Assembly (NCBI RefSeq): GCF_027213945.1
Contig: NZ_JAPWGW010000001.1
Coordinates: 62,001-126,000, forward strand
From: Henriciella marina
GTDB taxonomy: Bacteria > Pseudomonadota > Alphaproteobacteria > Caulobacterales > Hyphomonadaceae
Length of the DNA stretch: 64,000 bases
Direction of reading: 5' to 3'
The position numbers and the translations under genes are program-made. The number at the start of each line of letters is the position of its first letter. Within the stretch, counting starts at the first letter, position 1. This document shows positions 19,498 to 27,927 of the stretch, piece by piece. The notes under the pieces were generated by a model. It had not been told where the DNA came from and made no database searches. It saw only the letters and a program-made list of their open reading frames with translations.

Positions 19498-19685
19498 TCG
19501 ATTTTTTTGGTCAACTCTCTGGCAGGCTACCGCCAAGCGGACTAGTCTCACCCATGTTAAGGCCCGGATGAGGGGGGCCGCAGCCATCGCGACAAAGGCC
19601 AAGCCTGACTTGTCGGCTCGCGCGCTCAGCAAGCGACCATCGCTTCTAACCGGTGCCTTTCGCAGTGCGAGAGGAGGATCAGCGC

Positions 19686-20141
19686 ATGGCAGAACTCAAG
19701 GTCAACGGGCAGACGGTAAGCGTCGACGCAGAAGAGAACACACCGCTCCTCTGGGTGCTGCGCGAACATCTAGGCCTCACCGGTGCCAAGTATGGTTGCG
19801 GCATCGCCCAGTGCGGAACGTGTACGATCCACATTGATGGCCAGCCGGTTCGATCCTGTACCTACCCGGTCGGGGCCCTCTCGGGCGAAGAAGAGATCAC
19901 TACGATTGAGGGCCTCTCTGAAGATGGCAGCCATCCGGTGCAACAGGCTTGGGTCGAGCTCGACATCCCACAATGCGGCTACTGCCAGCCCGGCATGATC
20001 ATGGCGGTCGCAGGCCTTCTGAACAACACGCCGGACCCGACCGATGAGGACATCGACGCGCAGGTCACGAATATCTGCCGCTGCGGGACGCTCGCTCGGG
20101 TGCGCAAGGGCATCCACCTCGCCAAAACAAAAAAAGCCTGA
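19686..20141 (+). CDS. iorA: Molybdenum hydroxylase 2Fe-2S subunit (IorA type)
   Basis: Small electron-transfer subunit (151 aa) of a xanthine-oxidase-family enzyme. The plant-type 2Fe-2S motif [17 protein letters not shown] lies at about 41-57, and the second cluster motifs CGYCQPGM (about 99) and ICRCGT (about 134) follow. No signal peptide; the pair is normally exported folded with the Tat-bearing large subunit. Start chosen at ATG 19686 behind GAGAGGAGG; the frame is open from 19653. It is first in a run of closely packed genes that goes to 31916. Confidence 0.9.
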   Translation: MAELKVNGQTVSVDAEENTPLLWVLREHLGLTGAKYGCGIAQCGTCTIHIDGQPVRSCTYPVGALSGEEEITTIEGLSEDGSHPVQQAWVELDIPQCGYCQPGMIMAVAGLLNNTPDPTDEDIDAQVTNICRCGTLARVRKGIHLAKTKKA

Positions 20142-20155
20142 GGGAGGGCTGACAC

Positions 20156-22360
20156 ATGGCTGATACGATCAAGCTCTCGCGCCGCAATTTCATCATTGGT
20201 ACCGGTGCCGCCGGTCTGACAATCGGTATTCTGGCGTCCTGTTCGAACAATAGCGAAGACAGCAGCGAAGCGGACCAGGCCGCGAATGCCGAACCAAACC
20301 CCGAAGTGAATGCCTGGGTGCATATTGCTCCCGATGATACGGTCACGATCCGTATTGCGCGTTCTGAAATGGGCCAAGGCACGCTGACCGGTCTCGCCCA
20401 GCTCGTCGCCGACGAACTCGACTGCGACTGGGACAAGGTCACTACCGAATATCCGACACCTGGCGAAAACCTTGCTCGTGACCGCGTCTGGCGCGACTTC
20501 TCTACGGGCGGCTCTCGCGGCATCCGTGGCAGCGTGGATTATGTCCGCGAAGGCGGAGCCGTCGCTCGGGCCATGCTTATCCAGGCCGCTGCAAACCAGT
20601 GGGAAGTCCCTGTCGGTGAATGTTCGGTCGAGAAAGGTGTCATCACGCACGGACCGAGCGGCAATACGCTACGCTATGGCGAAGTCGCAGAGGCTGCCAG
20701 CGCCCTCACGCCCCCAACGGGCGTGCAGGTGAAAGACCCGTCCGAGTGGAAGATTATCGGTCAGCCGGTCAAACGGCTCGATACAGCCGATAAGGTCACC
20801 GGCGCCCAGAAATACGGCGCGGACCTGCAGATGGACGGCATGCTCAACGCGGCCATCAGGCAAGCACCAAAACGCGGTGGCACGCTCGCTTCTTTCGATG
20901 CGGCTGCTGTCATGTCGATGCCGGGTGTGCGCAAAGTCGTGCAGGTCGATGATACCGCCGTCGCCGTTGTCGCTGAAAGATGGTGGCAGGCGAAGACCGC
21001 GCTCGACGCACTCCCCGTTGAATGGACGGACGGCGAAGGCGCCGACTATTCAAGCGCCGCCTTTGAAACCGAGCTTGAAAACGCACTGACCGCCGATGAC
21101 GCCTCCGTCGCCAATATGAGCGGTGAAGTCGACGCAGCGTTCGCCAATGCGGCCCGGACCGTCGAAGCGACCTATCGCGTGCCGCATCAGAACCATGCCT
21201 GTATGGAGCCGATGAACGCGACGGCCGTCTGGACTGAGGACAAATGCGAAGTCTGGTGCCCGACACAGAATGGCGAAGCCGCGCTTGGTGCCGCCTCCGA
21301 AGCGGCAGGCCTGCCGATTGAACAGTGCGACGTCTACAAGCTCCTGCTCGGCGGTGGTTTCGGCCGCCGCGGCATGAGCGACTATGTCACCCAGGTCGTG
21401 AAGATCGCCAAGGAGATGCCGGGTACGCCGATCAAGCTTCTCTGGTCACGCGAAGAAGACATGCAGCATGGCTTCTATCACCCGACCACACGGGCTCGTT
21501 GTGAAGGCGCGCTGGACGCCGATGGCAATCTGACAGCCATCAAGATCCGCATTGCGGGTCAGTCCATTCTTGCGGGTCTGATGCCACAGGCACTCCAGAA
21601 CGGCATGGACCCGTTTGCCTTTCAGGGCCTGTTGCCAAGCGGCCTCGATGAGCGCGTCGAGGACCAGACGCTGAAATACACTTTCCCGGCCCTCAAGTTC
21701 GATCACGCCATGCGAAACCCGCCTGTGCGTCCGGGCTTCTGGCGCGGCGTGAACGCGAACCAGAATGCGATCTATCTCGAGTGCTTCATGGACGAGCTTG
21801 CCCGCGCAGCCGGCAAGGACCCGCTAGAGTTCCGCCTCGCCTATATGGGTGATGCACAGGAGCTGGCCGCCGTCCTGCGAGCCGCAGCGGAGAAATCTGG
21901 CTGGGGCAATGACGATGGCAAGTCCCGTGGTCTTTGCGCCTTCTACTCTTTCGGCGCGTACACCGCTGCGTGCGCTGAAGTGACGGTCGACGATGCCGGT
22001 CAGCTGAAGATCCACCGTATCGTCGCCGCGACCGACCCTGGCTATGCGGTCAATCCGCAGCAGGTCGATGCGCAGGTCGCAGGCTCCTTCGTTTATGGTC
22101 TTTCGGCCGCCCTTTTCGAGGAGATCACCTTCGAAAATGGTGAGGTGCAGGAGAAGAATTTCGACACCTACAATTCGATGCGCCTGCGGGACATGCCGGA
22201 AGTCGAAACGATCGTCATGCCGTCGGGGGGCTTCTGGGGCGGTGTCGGTGAGCCGACCATTGCCGTGGCAGCGCCTGCTGTGCTGAACGCGATCTATTCA
22301 GCCACTGGCAAGCGGATCCGCAACCTGCCGATCAAGGATCAGAGCCTGAGGGACGCGTGA
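20156..22360 (+). CDS. iorB: Molybdenum hydroxylase large subunit (IorB type), Tat-exported
   Basis: Molybdopterin-binding catalytic subunit, 734 aa. The N-terminus has a twin-arginine signal (RRNFI, residues 9-13) with a lipobox-like LASC soon after, so it acts in the periplasm. Seen: the repeated Mo-cofactor contacts (EMGQGTLTGLAQ near 70, GGGFGRRG near 400) and the catalytic Glu in GVGEPTIAVAAPA near 700. The family includes isoquinoline 1-oxidoreductase and periplasmic aldehyde oxidases; the real substrate is unknown. It ends overlapping the cytochrome gene by 4 bases, and cofactor genes and XdhC lie downstream in the same run, as expected for maturation of such an enzyme. Confidence 0.9.
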   Translation: MADTIKLSRRNFIIGTGAAGLTIGILASCSNNSEDSSEADQAANAEPNPEVNAWVHIAPDDTVTIRIARSEMGQGTLTGLAQLVADELDCDWDKVTTEYPTPGENLARDRVWRDFSTGGSRGIRGSVDYVREGGAVARAMLIQAAANQWEVPVGECSVEKGVITHGPSGNTLRYGEVAEAASALTPPTGVQVKDPSEWKIIGQPVKRLDTADKVTGAQKYGADLQMDGMLNAAIRQAPKRGGTLASFDAAAVMSMPGVRKVVQVDDTAVAVVAERWWQAKTALDALPVEWTDGEGADYSSAAFETELENALTADDASVANMSGEVDAAFANAARTVEATYRVPHQNHACMEPMNATAVWTEDKCEVWCPTQNGEAALGAASEAAGLPIEQCDVYKLLLGGGFGRRGMSDYVTQVVKIAKEMPGTPIKLLWSREEDMQHGFYHPTTRARCEGALDADGNLTAIKIRIAGQSILAGLMPQALQNGMDPFAFQGLLPSGLDERVEDQTLKYTFPALKFDHAMRNPPVRPGFWRGVNANQNAIYLECFMDELARAAGKDPLEFRLAYMGDAQELAAVLRAAAEKSGWGNDDGKSRGLCAFYSFGAYTAACAEVTVDDAGQLKIHRIVAATDPGYAVNPQQVDAQVAGSFVYGLSAALFEEITFENGEVQEKNFDTYNSMRLRDMPEVETIVMPSGGFWGGVGEPTIAVAAPAVLNAIYSATGKRIRNLPIKDQSLRDA

Positions 22361-22725
22361 GCCCGAAAGCTCTGAAATCAATCTCCATCGCCGCCATCAG
22401 TGCGGCGATGGCCTTTACCCTCTCTGGATGCAGCGCCGGAGACACCACCGCTGAAACGCCAGCACAGGCGGCTGAGACCTCTGTAGCCGATGGCGACATG
22501 TTAAGAGGCCAGACGCTCGCCCTCACCTGTTCCGGCTGCCATGCCGGGGCGGGCGATGCCATCCCCGACTATTATGCCCTCGACCGCGCGACGCTTGAGG
22601 TACGCCTCCTTACTTACAAGACTGAGGAAGACGGCACGACCGTCATGCACCGGCTGATGCGCGGCTATGGCGAGGCCGACATTGCCGCGGTCGCCGCCTA
22701 TCTGACCGCGCCGGGGGAGGGGTAA
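22357..22725 (+). CDS. Monohaem cytochrome c lipoprotein (FccA/SoxE-like)
   Basis: Electron-accepting cytochrome of 122 aa; GTG start overlapping the iorB stop (GTGA). A signal with lipobox LSGC near residue 25 suggests a lipid anchor. One haem site CSGCH near 59 and a distal Met in TTVMHRLMRGY near 98 match the haem subunit of flavocytochrome c sulfide dehydrogenase. The next gene is the flavin subunit, overlapping by 1 base, so the two should form the FccAB/SoxEF complex. It could also take electrons from IorAB (inference). Confidence 0.85.
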   Translation: MSPKALKSISIAAISAAMAFTLSGCSAGDTTAETPAQAAETSVADGDMLRGQTLALTCSGCHAGAGDAIPDYYALDRATLEVRLLTYKTEEDGTTVMHRLMRGYGEADIAAVAAYLTAPGEG

Positions 22726-23999
22726 TGACCTGGTCTCCGAAAAGAAGAGACGTCCTTGCCGGCCTCGCGGGAACAGCGGCCCTGCCGCTGCTCGCGTCGC
22801 CAGCAATCGCTAAGGCCCAACCAAAGGTCGTTATAGTGGGCGGCGGCTTTGGCGGGGCGGCCACCGCGCGCTTTGTGAAGACCTATCTGCCCGGAGCCTC
22901 AGTCACGCTGATCGAGCCGCAGGCGTGCTACACCGCCTGCCCGTTCAGCAACCTCGTCATCGCAGGGCTTCGCAGTCTGGAGGCTCAGCAGTTTGGCTAT
23001 GAAGGTCTCAAGGCCATCGGCATCAACGTCATTGGCGACAGGGCGGATGACGTAGACCCGGCCGCCCGTACCGTCACGCTCGGCTCAGGTGACACGGTCT
23101 CCTACGACAAGCTTATCCTTTCCCCCGGCATCGACATTCGCTGGGGCGCCCTTGAGGGCTATGACGAGTCTGCCGCGAGCGTCATGCCGCATGCCTGGAA
23201 GGCAGGCCCGCAAACCTCGCTTCTGCGCCAGCAACTTGAGGCTATGTCCGATGGCGGCACGGTCATCATGTCAGTCCCCACAGCGCCGTATCGCTGCCCG
23301 CCCGGCCCTTATGAGCGCGCGAGCCTGATCGCGCACTATCTCAAGACCCAGAAACCCGCCTCAAGGCTGATCATCCTCGACGCCAAGGACGAGTTCTCGA
23401 AAGGGCCGCTATTCTTGGAAGCGTGGGCTGAACACTATCCGGATCACCTTGAGTGGATTGGCGCCAGCGATTTCGGGCGCGTGATCTCGGTCGATCCGGG
23501 TGCCATGGCCCTCTCGACGGATTTCGACACCTATGAGGCCGATGTGGCCAATGTCATACCACCTCAGAAGGCGGGCGAGATCGCCGCGCGTGTGGGCGTT
23601 GCGGACCAGACGGGCTGGTGCCCGATCGACCCGGTCGACTTCTCGTCCACACTGCAGCCTAACATCTACGTGATCGGCGATGCGACAATCGCCGCGCCAA
23701 TGCCGAAATCAGCGTTCTCGGCCAACCTGCAAGCCAAGCTCTGCGCCCTGCAGATTGCACGGGAACTGAACGGCGAAACGCCAGCGCCAACCATCCTCGC
23801 CAATACCTGCTATTCCTATGTGACGCCTGACGGAGCCGTCTCGATCACGGGCGTCTACAGCAATGAGGGCGGACAGCTTTCCAGCATAGAAGGCTCTGGC
23901 GGGCTAAGCCCTGCAAACCCGGCGCCCGGGGTTCGTGCTGCAGAAGCTGCCGAAGCAGAAGCCTGGTTCCAGCAGATCACGCAGCAGACCTTTGGATGA
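22725..23999 (+). CDS. fccB: Flavocytochrome c sulfide dehydrogenase flavin subunit (FccB/SoxF)
   Basis: Periplasmic FAD protein of 424 aa that oxidises sulfide to polysulfide or sulfur, or reactivates SoxYZ. Tat-like signal (RRDVLAGLAG, residues 7-16), FAD-binding VVIVGGGFGG near 35-44, and redox Cys in YTACPFSN (Cys72) and PYRCPPGPYERA (near residue 190), the latter region also typical of the family. A later conserved Cys occurs in ANTCYSYV. It overlaps soxX by 4 bases. Confidence 0.9.
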   Translation: MTWSPKRRDVLAGLAGTAALPLLASPAIAKAQPKVVIVGGGFGGAATARFVKTYLPGASVTLIEPQACYTACPFSNLVIAGLRSLEAQQFGYEGLKAIGINVIGDRADDVDPAARTVTLGSGDTVSYDKLILSPGIDIRWGALEGYDESAASVMPHAWKAGPQTSLLRQQLEAMSDGGTVIMSVPTAPYRCPPGPYERASLIAHYLKTQKPASRLIILDAKDEFSKGPLFLEAWAEHYPDHLEWIGASDFGRVISVDPGAMALSTDFDTYEADVANVIPPQKAGEIAARVGVADQTGWCPIDPVDFSSTLQPNIYVIGDATIAAPMPKSAFSANLQAKLCALQIARELNGETPAPTILANTCYSYVTPDGAVSITGVYSNEGGQLSSIEGSGGLSPANPAPGVRAAEAAEAEAWFQQITQQTFG

Positions 24000-24454
24000 G
24001 ACCGGCCCTTCCTATCTTTGCGGTGGCGCTTCTAGCTGGATGCAGCGGTGAAACAGCTTCGCGGATTGCAACACCTGTTGAGATTGCGGGCGACGAAATC
24101 ACCGCTCCGCTCTTCGACCTGCAAGGCGACGCGGTACGCGGAAAAGCGGTGTTCGCAGAGCGCGAGCAAGGCCACTGCGTGCTTTGCCACGCCGTCGAAG
24201 GTCTGGACGCTGAATTCCAGGGCAATGTCGGCCCCGCCCTCACTGGCGTTGGCGCCAGATTAAGCGATGGTCAGATAAGGCTTCGCATCGCCGACGCGCA
24301 GTCCCTCTGGCCAGACACACTCATGCCATCATATTATAGAGCAGGCGGGCTGAACCAGGTCGCCCCTGCCTATGCGGGTGAGCCCGCGCTTACGGCCCAA
24401 CAGATCGAGGACCTTGTTGCCTACCTCGGACAGCTCGACGGTGAACGCACATGA
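23996..24454 (+). CDS. soxX: Sulfur-oxidising cytochrome SoxX
   Basis: Monohaem subunit of the SoxXA enzyme that attaches thiosulfate to the SoxY cysteine. 152 aa, with signal and lipobox LAGC (Cys near residue 16), haem motif CVLCH near 62 and an axial Met in DTLMPSYY near 110. The family mark GNVGPALTGVGARL is present. SoxA lies three genes downstream, and soxY follows with a 4-base overlap. The lipid anchor is inferred from the lipobox; SoxX in model organisms is soluble. Confidence 0.88.
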   Translation: MRPALPIFAVALLAGCSGETASRIATPVEIAGDEITAPLFDLQGDAVRGKAVFAEREQGHCVLCHAVEGLDAEFQGNVGPALTGVGARLSDGQIRLRIADAQSLWPDTLMPSYYRAGGLNQVAPAYAGEPALTAQQIEDLVAYLGQLDGERT

Positions 24455-24921
24455 AGACCCTTAGCAGACAAAAATCCTTCGCAAGGCGCAGCTTTCTCCA
24501 GCTTGGTGCCGCAGGTCTGGTAGCAACCGCGCTACCGCTTCGGGCTGCCGCCGACGCAGCAGACGCCGATGCTGCTATCCGCGAAATTTTTGGGGACAAA
24601 CCACTCAATGAAGGGCGCGTCAGCGTGAAACTTCCGCCCATCGCAGAGAACGGAAACTCCGTCGCGATTACTGTGGCTGCCGAAAGCCTCATGTCGCCGG
24701 ACGATTATGTCCGCCGCATCGCAATCATCTCGCCTCGTAACCCGATCGCGGAGGTTGCCGTGTTCAAGCTCGGTCCACGCGCTGGCAAGGCAGAGATTTC
24801 CACCCGCATCCGCATGGCCGGGACGCAGCGCATTCGCGCTGTTGCTGAATTGAGCGACGGTACACTCTGGCATGGCTCGGCAAGCACGGTGGTCACGCTG
24901 GCCGCCTGCCTGATCGGATAG
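24451..24921 (+). CDS. soxY: Sulfur carrier subunit SoxY with variant tail
   Basis: Carrier protein (156 aa) that holds sulfur intermediates on a C-terminal Cys together with SoxZ. Tat signal (ARRSFLQLG, 11-19), followed by an immunoglobulin-like domain with PLNEGRVSVKLP. The canonical swinging arm is GGCGG at the end; here the end is LAACLIG, so Cys153 is kept but all four flanking Gly of the arm are changed. The body matches SoxY and soxZ is 12 bases downstream, so the identity is firm; the altered arm may change which Sox enzymes it can visit. Confidence 0.88.
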   Translation: MKTLSRQKSFARRSFLQLGAAGLVATALPLRAAADAADADAAIREIFGDKPLNEGRVSVKLPPIAENGNSVAITVAAESLMSPDDYVRRIAIISPRNPIAEVAVFKLGPRAGKAEISTRIRMAGTQRIRAVAELSDGTLWHGSASTVVTLAACLIG

Positions 24922-24933
24922 GAGGGCAAATTC

Positions 24934-25254
24934 ATGGCGACCATACGTATCGCGGCCCCGGACACGGCCAGCGCTGGCGAAGTCATCGAACTGAAAGTGC
25001 TTATCCAGCATCCAATGGAGACGGGCTACCGAAGTGGCCCCGACGGCAAACGGATCGAACGCGACATCATCGAGACATTCGAAGTTACTTATGACGGCGA
25101 AACAGTGTTCGAGGCAGACCTCCAGCCCGGCATCGCCGCCAATCCGATCTTCACCTTCTACACCCGTGCCACCACCTCGGGACCGATTGTCTTCAAATGG
25201 ACAGGTCAGGACGGCGAGAGCTGGTCGGAGACACACGACCTCACCGTGGAGTGA
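24934..25254 (+). CDS. soxZ: Sulfur carrier partner SoxZ
   Basis: Beta-sandwich partner of SoxY, 106 aa, normal length. The typical ends are present: IRIAAPDTASAGEVIELKVL at the start, HPMETGYR near residue 30 and GPIVFKWTGQDG near 87. No signal peptide is seen, as is usual because SoxZ is exported bound to the Tat-bearing SoxY. The stop overlaps the soxA GTG start. Confidence 0.9.
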   Translation: MATIRIAAPDTASAGEVIELKVLIQHPMETGYRSGPDGKRIERDIIETFEVTYDGETVFEADLQPGIAANPIFTFYTRATTSGPIVFKWTGQDGESWSETHDLTVE

Positions 25255-26039
25255 AGGCTGGGCTCGCATTCCTTTCGGCGCTTTGTCTTAGCGCCTGCGG
25301 TGATGACGCAGCCAGCACGCAATCACCTCCGGCTCAGCCTCAGCCCTTGCTATCTGGATATGAATTCCTGCAGCCGCAGACGCGGGCCTTGCAGGATGAT
25401 AACTTTGCCAATCCTGGCTTTCTCTGGATCGACCGGGGCGAAGCCCTGTTCTCCACAGCTGCCGCTTCTGGGGAGGCTTGCAGCGATTGCCACACGGATA
25501 CGTCGCTGCCGCTAGCGGGCGCTGCCGCCCACTACCCCCAAATCGATGCCGAGAGCGGCGACCTCGTCAATCTGGAGGCGCGGATAAACCTCTGCCGGAC
25601 GCGTTATCAGGACGAGGCGCCGCTCGAATATGAGAGCGACGAACTTCTCTCGCTGACCGCCTATGTCGCCTATCTGTCGCGCGGCACGCCTGTCTCTGTC
25701 GATATCGAAGGCGCCGCTGCAGACTGGTATGCGCGTGGACGCGATTATTTCGAAACACGCCGTGGCCAGTTCAATCTTTCCTGTACCCAGTGCCATGATG
25801 ACAATTGGGGAAAGAAACTGCGCGGCGATACGATCAGTCAGGGCCACGGGACAGGCTTTCCGGCCTATAGGCTTGAATGGCAGTCGCTCGGCTCACTCCA
25901 CAGGCGCCTGCGCGATTGCGATGCCGGTGTGCGGGCAGAGCCGCGCATGTTCGGGTCAGACGACTATCTCGCTGTCGAACTCTATCTCGCAAAGCGCGCT
26001 GAAGGCCTTGAGATCGAGACGCCCGGAGTCCGCCGATGA
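25251..26039 (+). CDS. soxA: Dihaem cytochrome SoxA
   Basis: Catalytic subunit of SoxXA, 262 aa from a GTG at 25251 that overlaps the soxZ stop (GTGA); a longer frame from 25197 lies inside soxZ. Lipobox LSAC gives Cys16 as likely lipid site. Two haem motifs, CSDCH (77-81) and CTQCH (178-182), and the catalytic Cys223 in RDCDAGVRAEP are all present, as in dihaem SoxA. It ends with a 4-base overlap with the ModE-like gene. Confidence 0.9.
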   Translation: MKAGLAFLSALCLSACGDDAASTQSPPAQPQPLLSGYEFLQPQTRALQDDNFANPGFLWIDRGEALFSTAAASGEACSDCHTDTSLPLAGAAAHYPQIDAESGDLVNLEARINLCRTRYQDEAPLEYESDELLSLTAYVAYLSRGTPVSVDIEGAAADWYARGRDYFETRRGQFNLSCTQCHDDNWGKKLRGDTISQGHGTGFPAYRLEWQSLGSLHRRLRDCDAGVRAEPRMFGSDDYLAVELYLAKRAEGLEIETPGVRR

Positions 26040-26380
26040 GCGGGAAAGCAAAGCTTAGCGTGCGTATCGACCTACCCAATGGCGGGCGTTTTGGCCCGGG
26101 GAAAGCCACCCTCATGCGCGCCATCGCAGAGCATGGTTCCATTCGCAAAGCCGCTGCCGCCTTATCCATGTCCTACCCACGCGCGCTCAAGCTCATCGAT
26201 GAAATGAATGGAGACTTCGCCGCGCCGCTCATCGCATCCACGCATGGCGGCGCCAGCGGTGGTGGCTCCGAGCTCACTCCGACGGGCGAGAGCGTTCTGG
26301 GTCTCTACGCAGAGATAACGGAAGCGGCCAGCACCGCCTCATCTGCAGCCATGGGCAAGCTTTGCAGCCTGCAGGAATAG
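26036..26380 (+). CDS. ModE-like winged-helix DNA-binding protein (no molybdate domain)
   Basis: Single winged-helix protein of 114 aa that matches the DNA-binding half of ModE (GPGKATLMRAIAEHGSIRKAAAALSMSYPRAL, described here as residues about 21-51; wing with GGSELTPTGE near 80). Full ModE is about 260 aa and has two molybdate-binding MOP domains; they are absent. It lies between the Sox genes and the cofactor genes, so it is the obvious candidate regulator of this cluster, but it cannot sense molybdate by the usual domain. The 47-base gap after it is the widest inside the 19686-31916 run and could hold a promoter. Confidence 0.82.
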   Translation: MSGKAKLSVRIDLPNGGRFGPGKATLMRAIAEHGSIRKAAAALSMSYPRALKLIDEMNGDFAAPLIASTHGGASGGGSELTPTGESVLGLYAEITEAASTASSAAMGKLCSLQE

Positions 26381-26427
26381 AAGTCTGCTGGCATCGATCT
26401 AAATGATGGTTTAGAACGGCAGGTATC

Positions 26428-27927
26428 GTGACGATGCAGCAAACCTATCCAGAACATCCTGAAGACGTGCTCAGCCAATGGCTGGACTGGCATGAGGCGA
26501 GTCGCGTGGCGCTGGTCGTTGTCACCGGTATCGAAGGCGGCGCGGTGCGCGCACCGGGCGCGCTCATGGCCGTCCGGAAAGATGGCGCCATGGCCGGCTA
26601 TATCTCTGGCGGCTGTATCGACTCCGATGTCGCCTTGCAGGCGCAGAATGCCTTGCGCGCCGGGAAGGCCAAACAGCTCCGTTATGGTGCGGGCTCGCCC
26701 TTCACAGACCTTCCCCTGCCCTGCGGCGGCGCAATCGAAGTCACGATCATTCCCGATGCAGACCTCATCCAGATCAAGGCTGTTCGCGACCAGCTAAGCG
26801 CGCGAGAGGCCGCGCAGCTAAATCTCGAGGCGCTTGGCGACTTCAGGCCTCTCTACGTGCCCAAGCCCCGCCTTCGTATTGCAGGGCGCGGCGCGGACTG
26901 CCTTGCCCTCGCCCGCGTTGCGGTCGCCGCTGGACTGGATGTCCGGCTACAGCTCCGCGACGGTGAGGACGTCGCCGCAGCGGCGGCGCAAGGCTTTGCG
27001 GACGTGACAGCCCTTGAGACCCCTTCGGACATTCCCACCGCCAATGACGACGAATGGACCGCCTTCATCCTCATGTTTCACGACACCCATTGGGAAGGCC
27101 CACTTCTCAAGCAAGCGCTAGAGGGCCCGGCCTTCTATATCGGCGCCGTCGGAAGCCGGAAAACGCATGCGCGGCGCACCGAGGCGCTCAAAGTGGACGG
27201 TATTGACGAGGTGGCGGTTGCCCGTATCCGCGGGCCCATCGGCCTCATCCCGTCCATGCGGGACGCATCCATGCTCGCGATTTCGGTTCTCGCTGAAGTT
27301 GTTGCGAGCTATCACGATACACTCCGCCAGCCCTTCGCCGAGATAGCGATCATCCTGCTCGCAGCAGGTCAGTCGAAACGTTTTGAACGCGGCGACAAGC
27401 TCCTTGCCGAGCTTGAGGGCAAACCCGTCGTTGAACACGTCGCGGGACTTCTCAAAGATCAAAACGTCGCTGCCCGTGTCGCCGTGACCGGCACGGGCGA
27501 TAAGGCACGCACTGCAGCGCTCAACCAGCGAGGCTGGGACGTGATCGAAAACTCCGATGCCGCTGAAGGTCAGGCGACTTCGCTCAGCGCCGGTATCCGC
27601 GCCGCCAAGGTTTCGGGCGCAAAAGCTGCCCTCATCCTGCTGGGCGACATGCCATATATCGGTGAAGACCACCTTCGCGCGCTTCAAAAAGAAGTCCGCG
27701 AAGGCCGCAGGGCTGTTATGAGCCAATCGGGCGACATCCTCTGCCCGCCCGCAATGTTTCACAAAACGGCCTTCGACGACCTGATGGCGCTTTCTGGTGA
27801 TGCGGGTGCAAAGTCCCTTTTCGCCAAATTGCCCAATACCGCCCTCGTCGATCTCTCACCCGACAATGCGCTCGATATCGACACGCTAGCCGATCTCGAA
27901 CGCGCGAAAGGACTGACGCATGCCTGA
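26428..27927 (+). CDS. XdhC-MocA fusion, Mo cofactor sulfuration/cytidylation protein
   Basis: Two maturation activities in one 499-aa chain. Residues 1-300 are XdhC/CoxI-like ([16 protein letters not shown] near 50-65, LPCGGAIEV near 98, and [12 protein letters not shown] near 237), which delivers sulfurated cofactor to xanthine-oxidase-type enzymes. From about 305 a MobA/MocA-type nucleotidyltransferase starts ([17 protein letters not shown] near 413), which makes the cytosine dinucleotide form of the cofactor. This fits the needs of IorAB. Start GTG 26428 or ATG 26434. It overlaps moaA by 8 bases. Confidence 0.88.
   Translation: MTMQQTYPEHPEDVLSQWLDWHEASRVALVVVTGIEGGAVRAPGALMAVRKDGAMAGYISGGCIDSDVALQAQNALRAGKAKQLRYGAGSPFTDLPLPCGGAIEVTIIPDADLIQIKAVRDQLSAREAAQLNLEALGDFRPLYVPKPRLRIAGRGADCLALARVAVAAGLDVRLQLRDGEDVAAAAAQGFADVTALETPSDIPTANDDEWTAFILMFHDTHWEGPLLKQALEGPAFYIGAVGSRKTHARRTEALKVDGIDEVAVARIRGPIGLIPSMRDASMLAISVLAEVVASYHDTLRQPFAEIAIILLAAGQSKRFERGDKLLAELEGKPVVEHVAGLLKDQNVAARVAVTGTGDKARTAALNQRGWDVIENSDAAEGQATSLSAGIRAAKVSGAKAALILLGDMPYIGEDHLRALQKEVREGRRAVMSQSGDILCPPAMFHKTAFDDLMALSGDAGAKSLFAKLPNTALVDLSPDNALDIDTLADLERAKGLTHA

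Noticed and set aside
19460-19510. Terminator after the oxoprolinase gene
   Set aside because: A GGCGGC-TTTG-GCCGCC stem is inside the gene end but the T-run is about 17 bases past it, too far for a normal intrinsic terminator.
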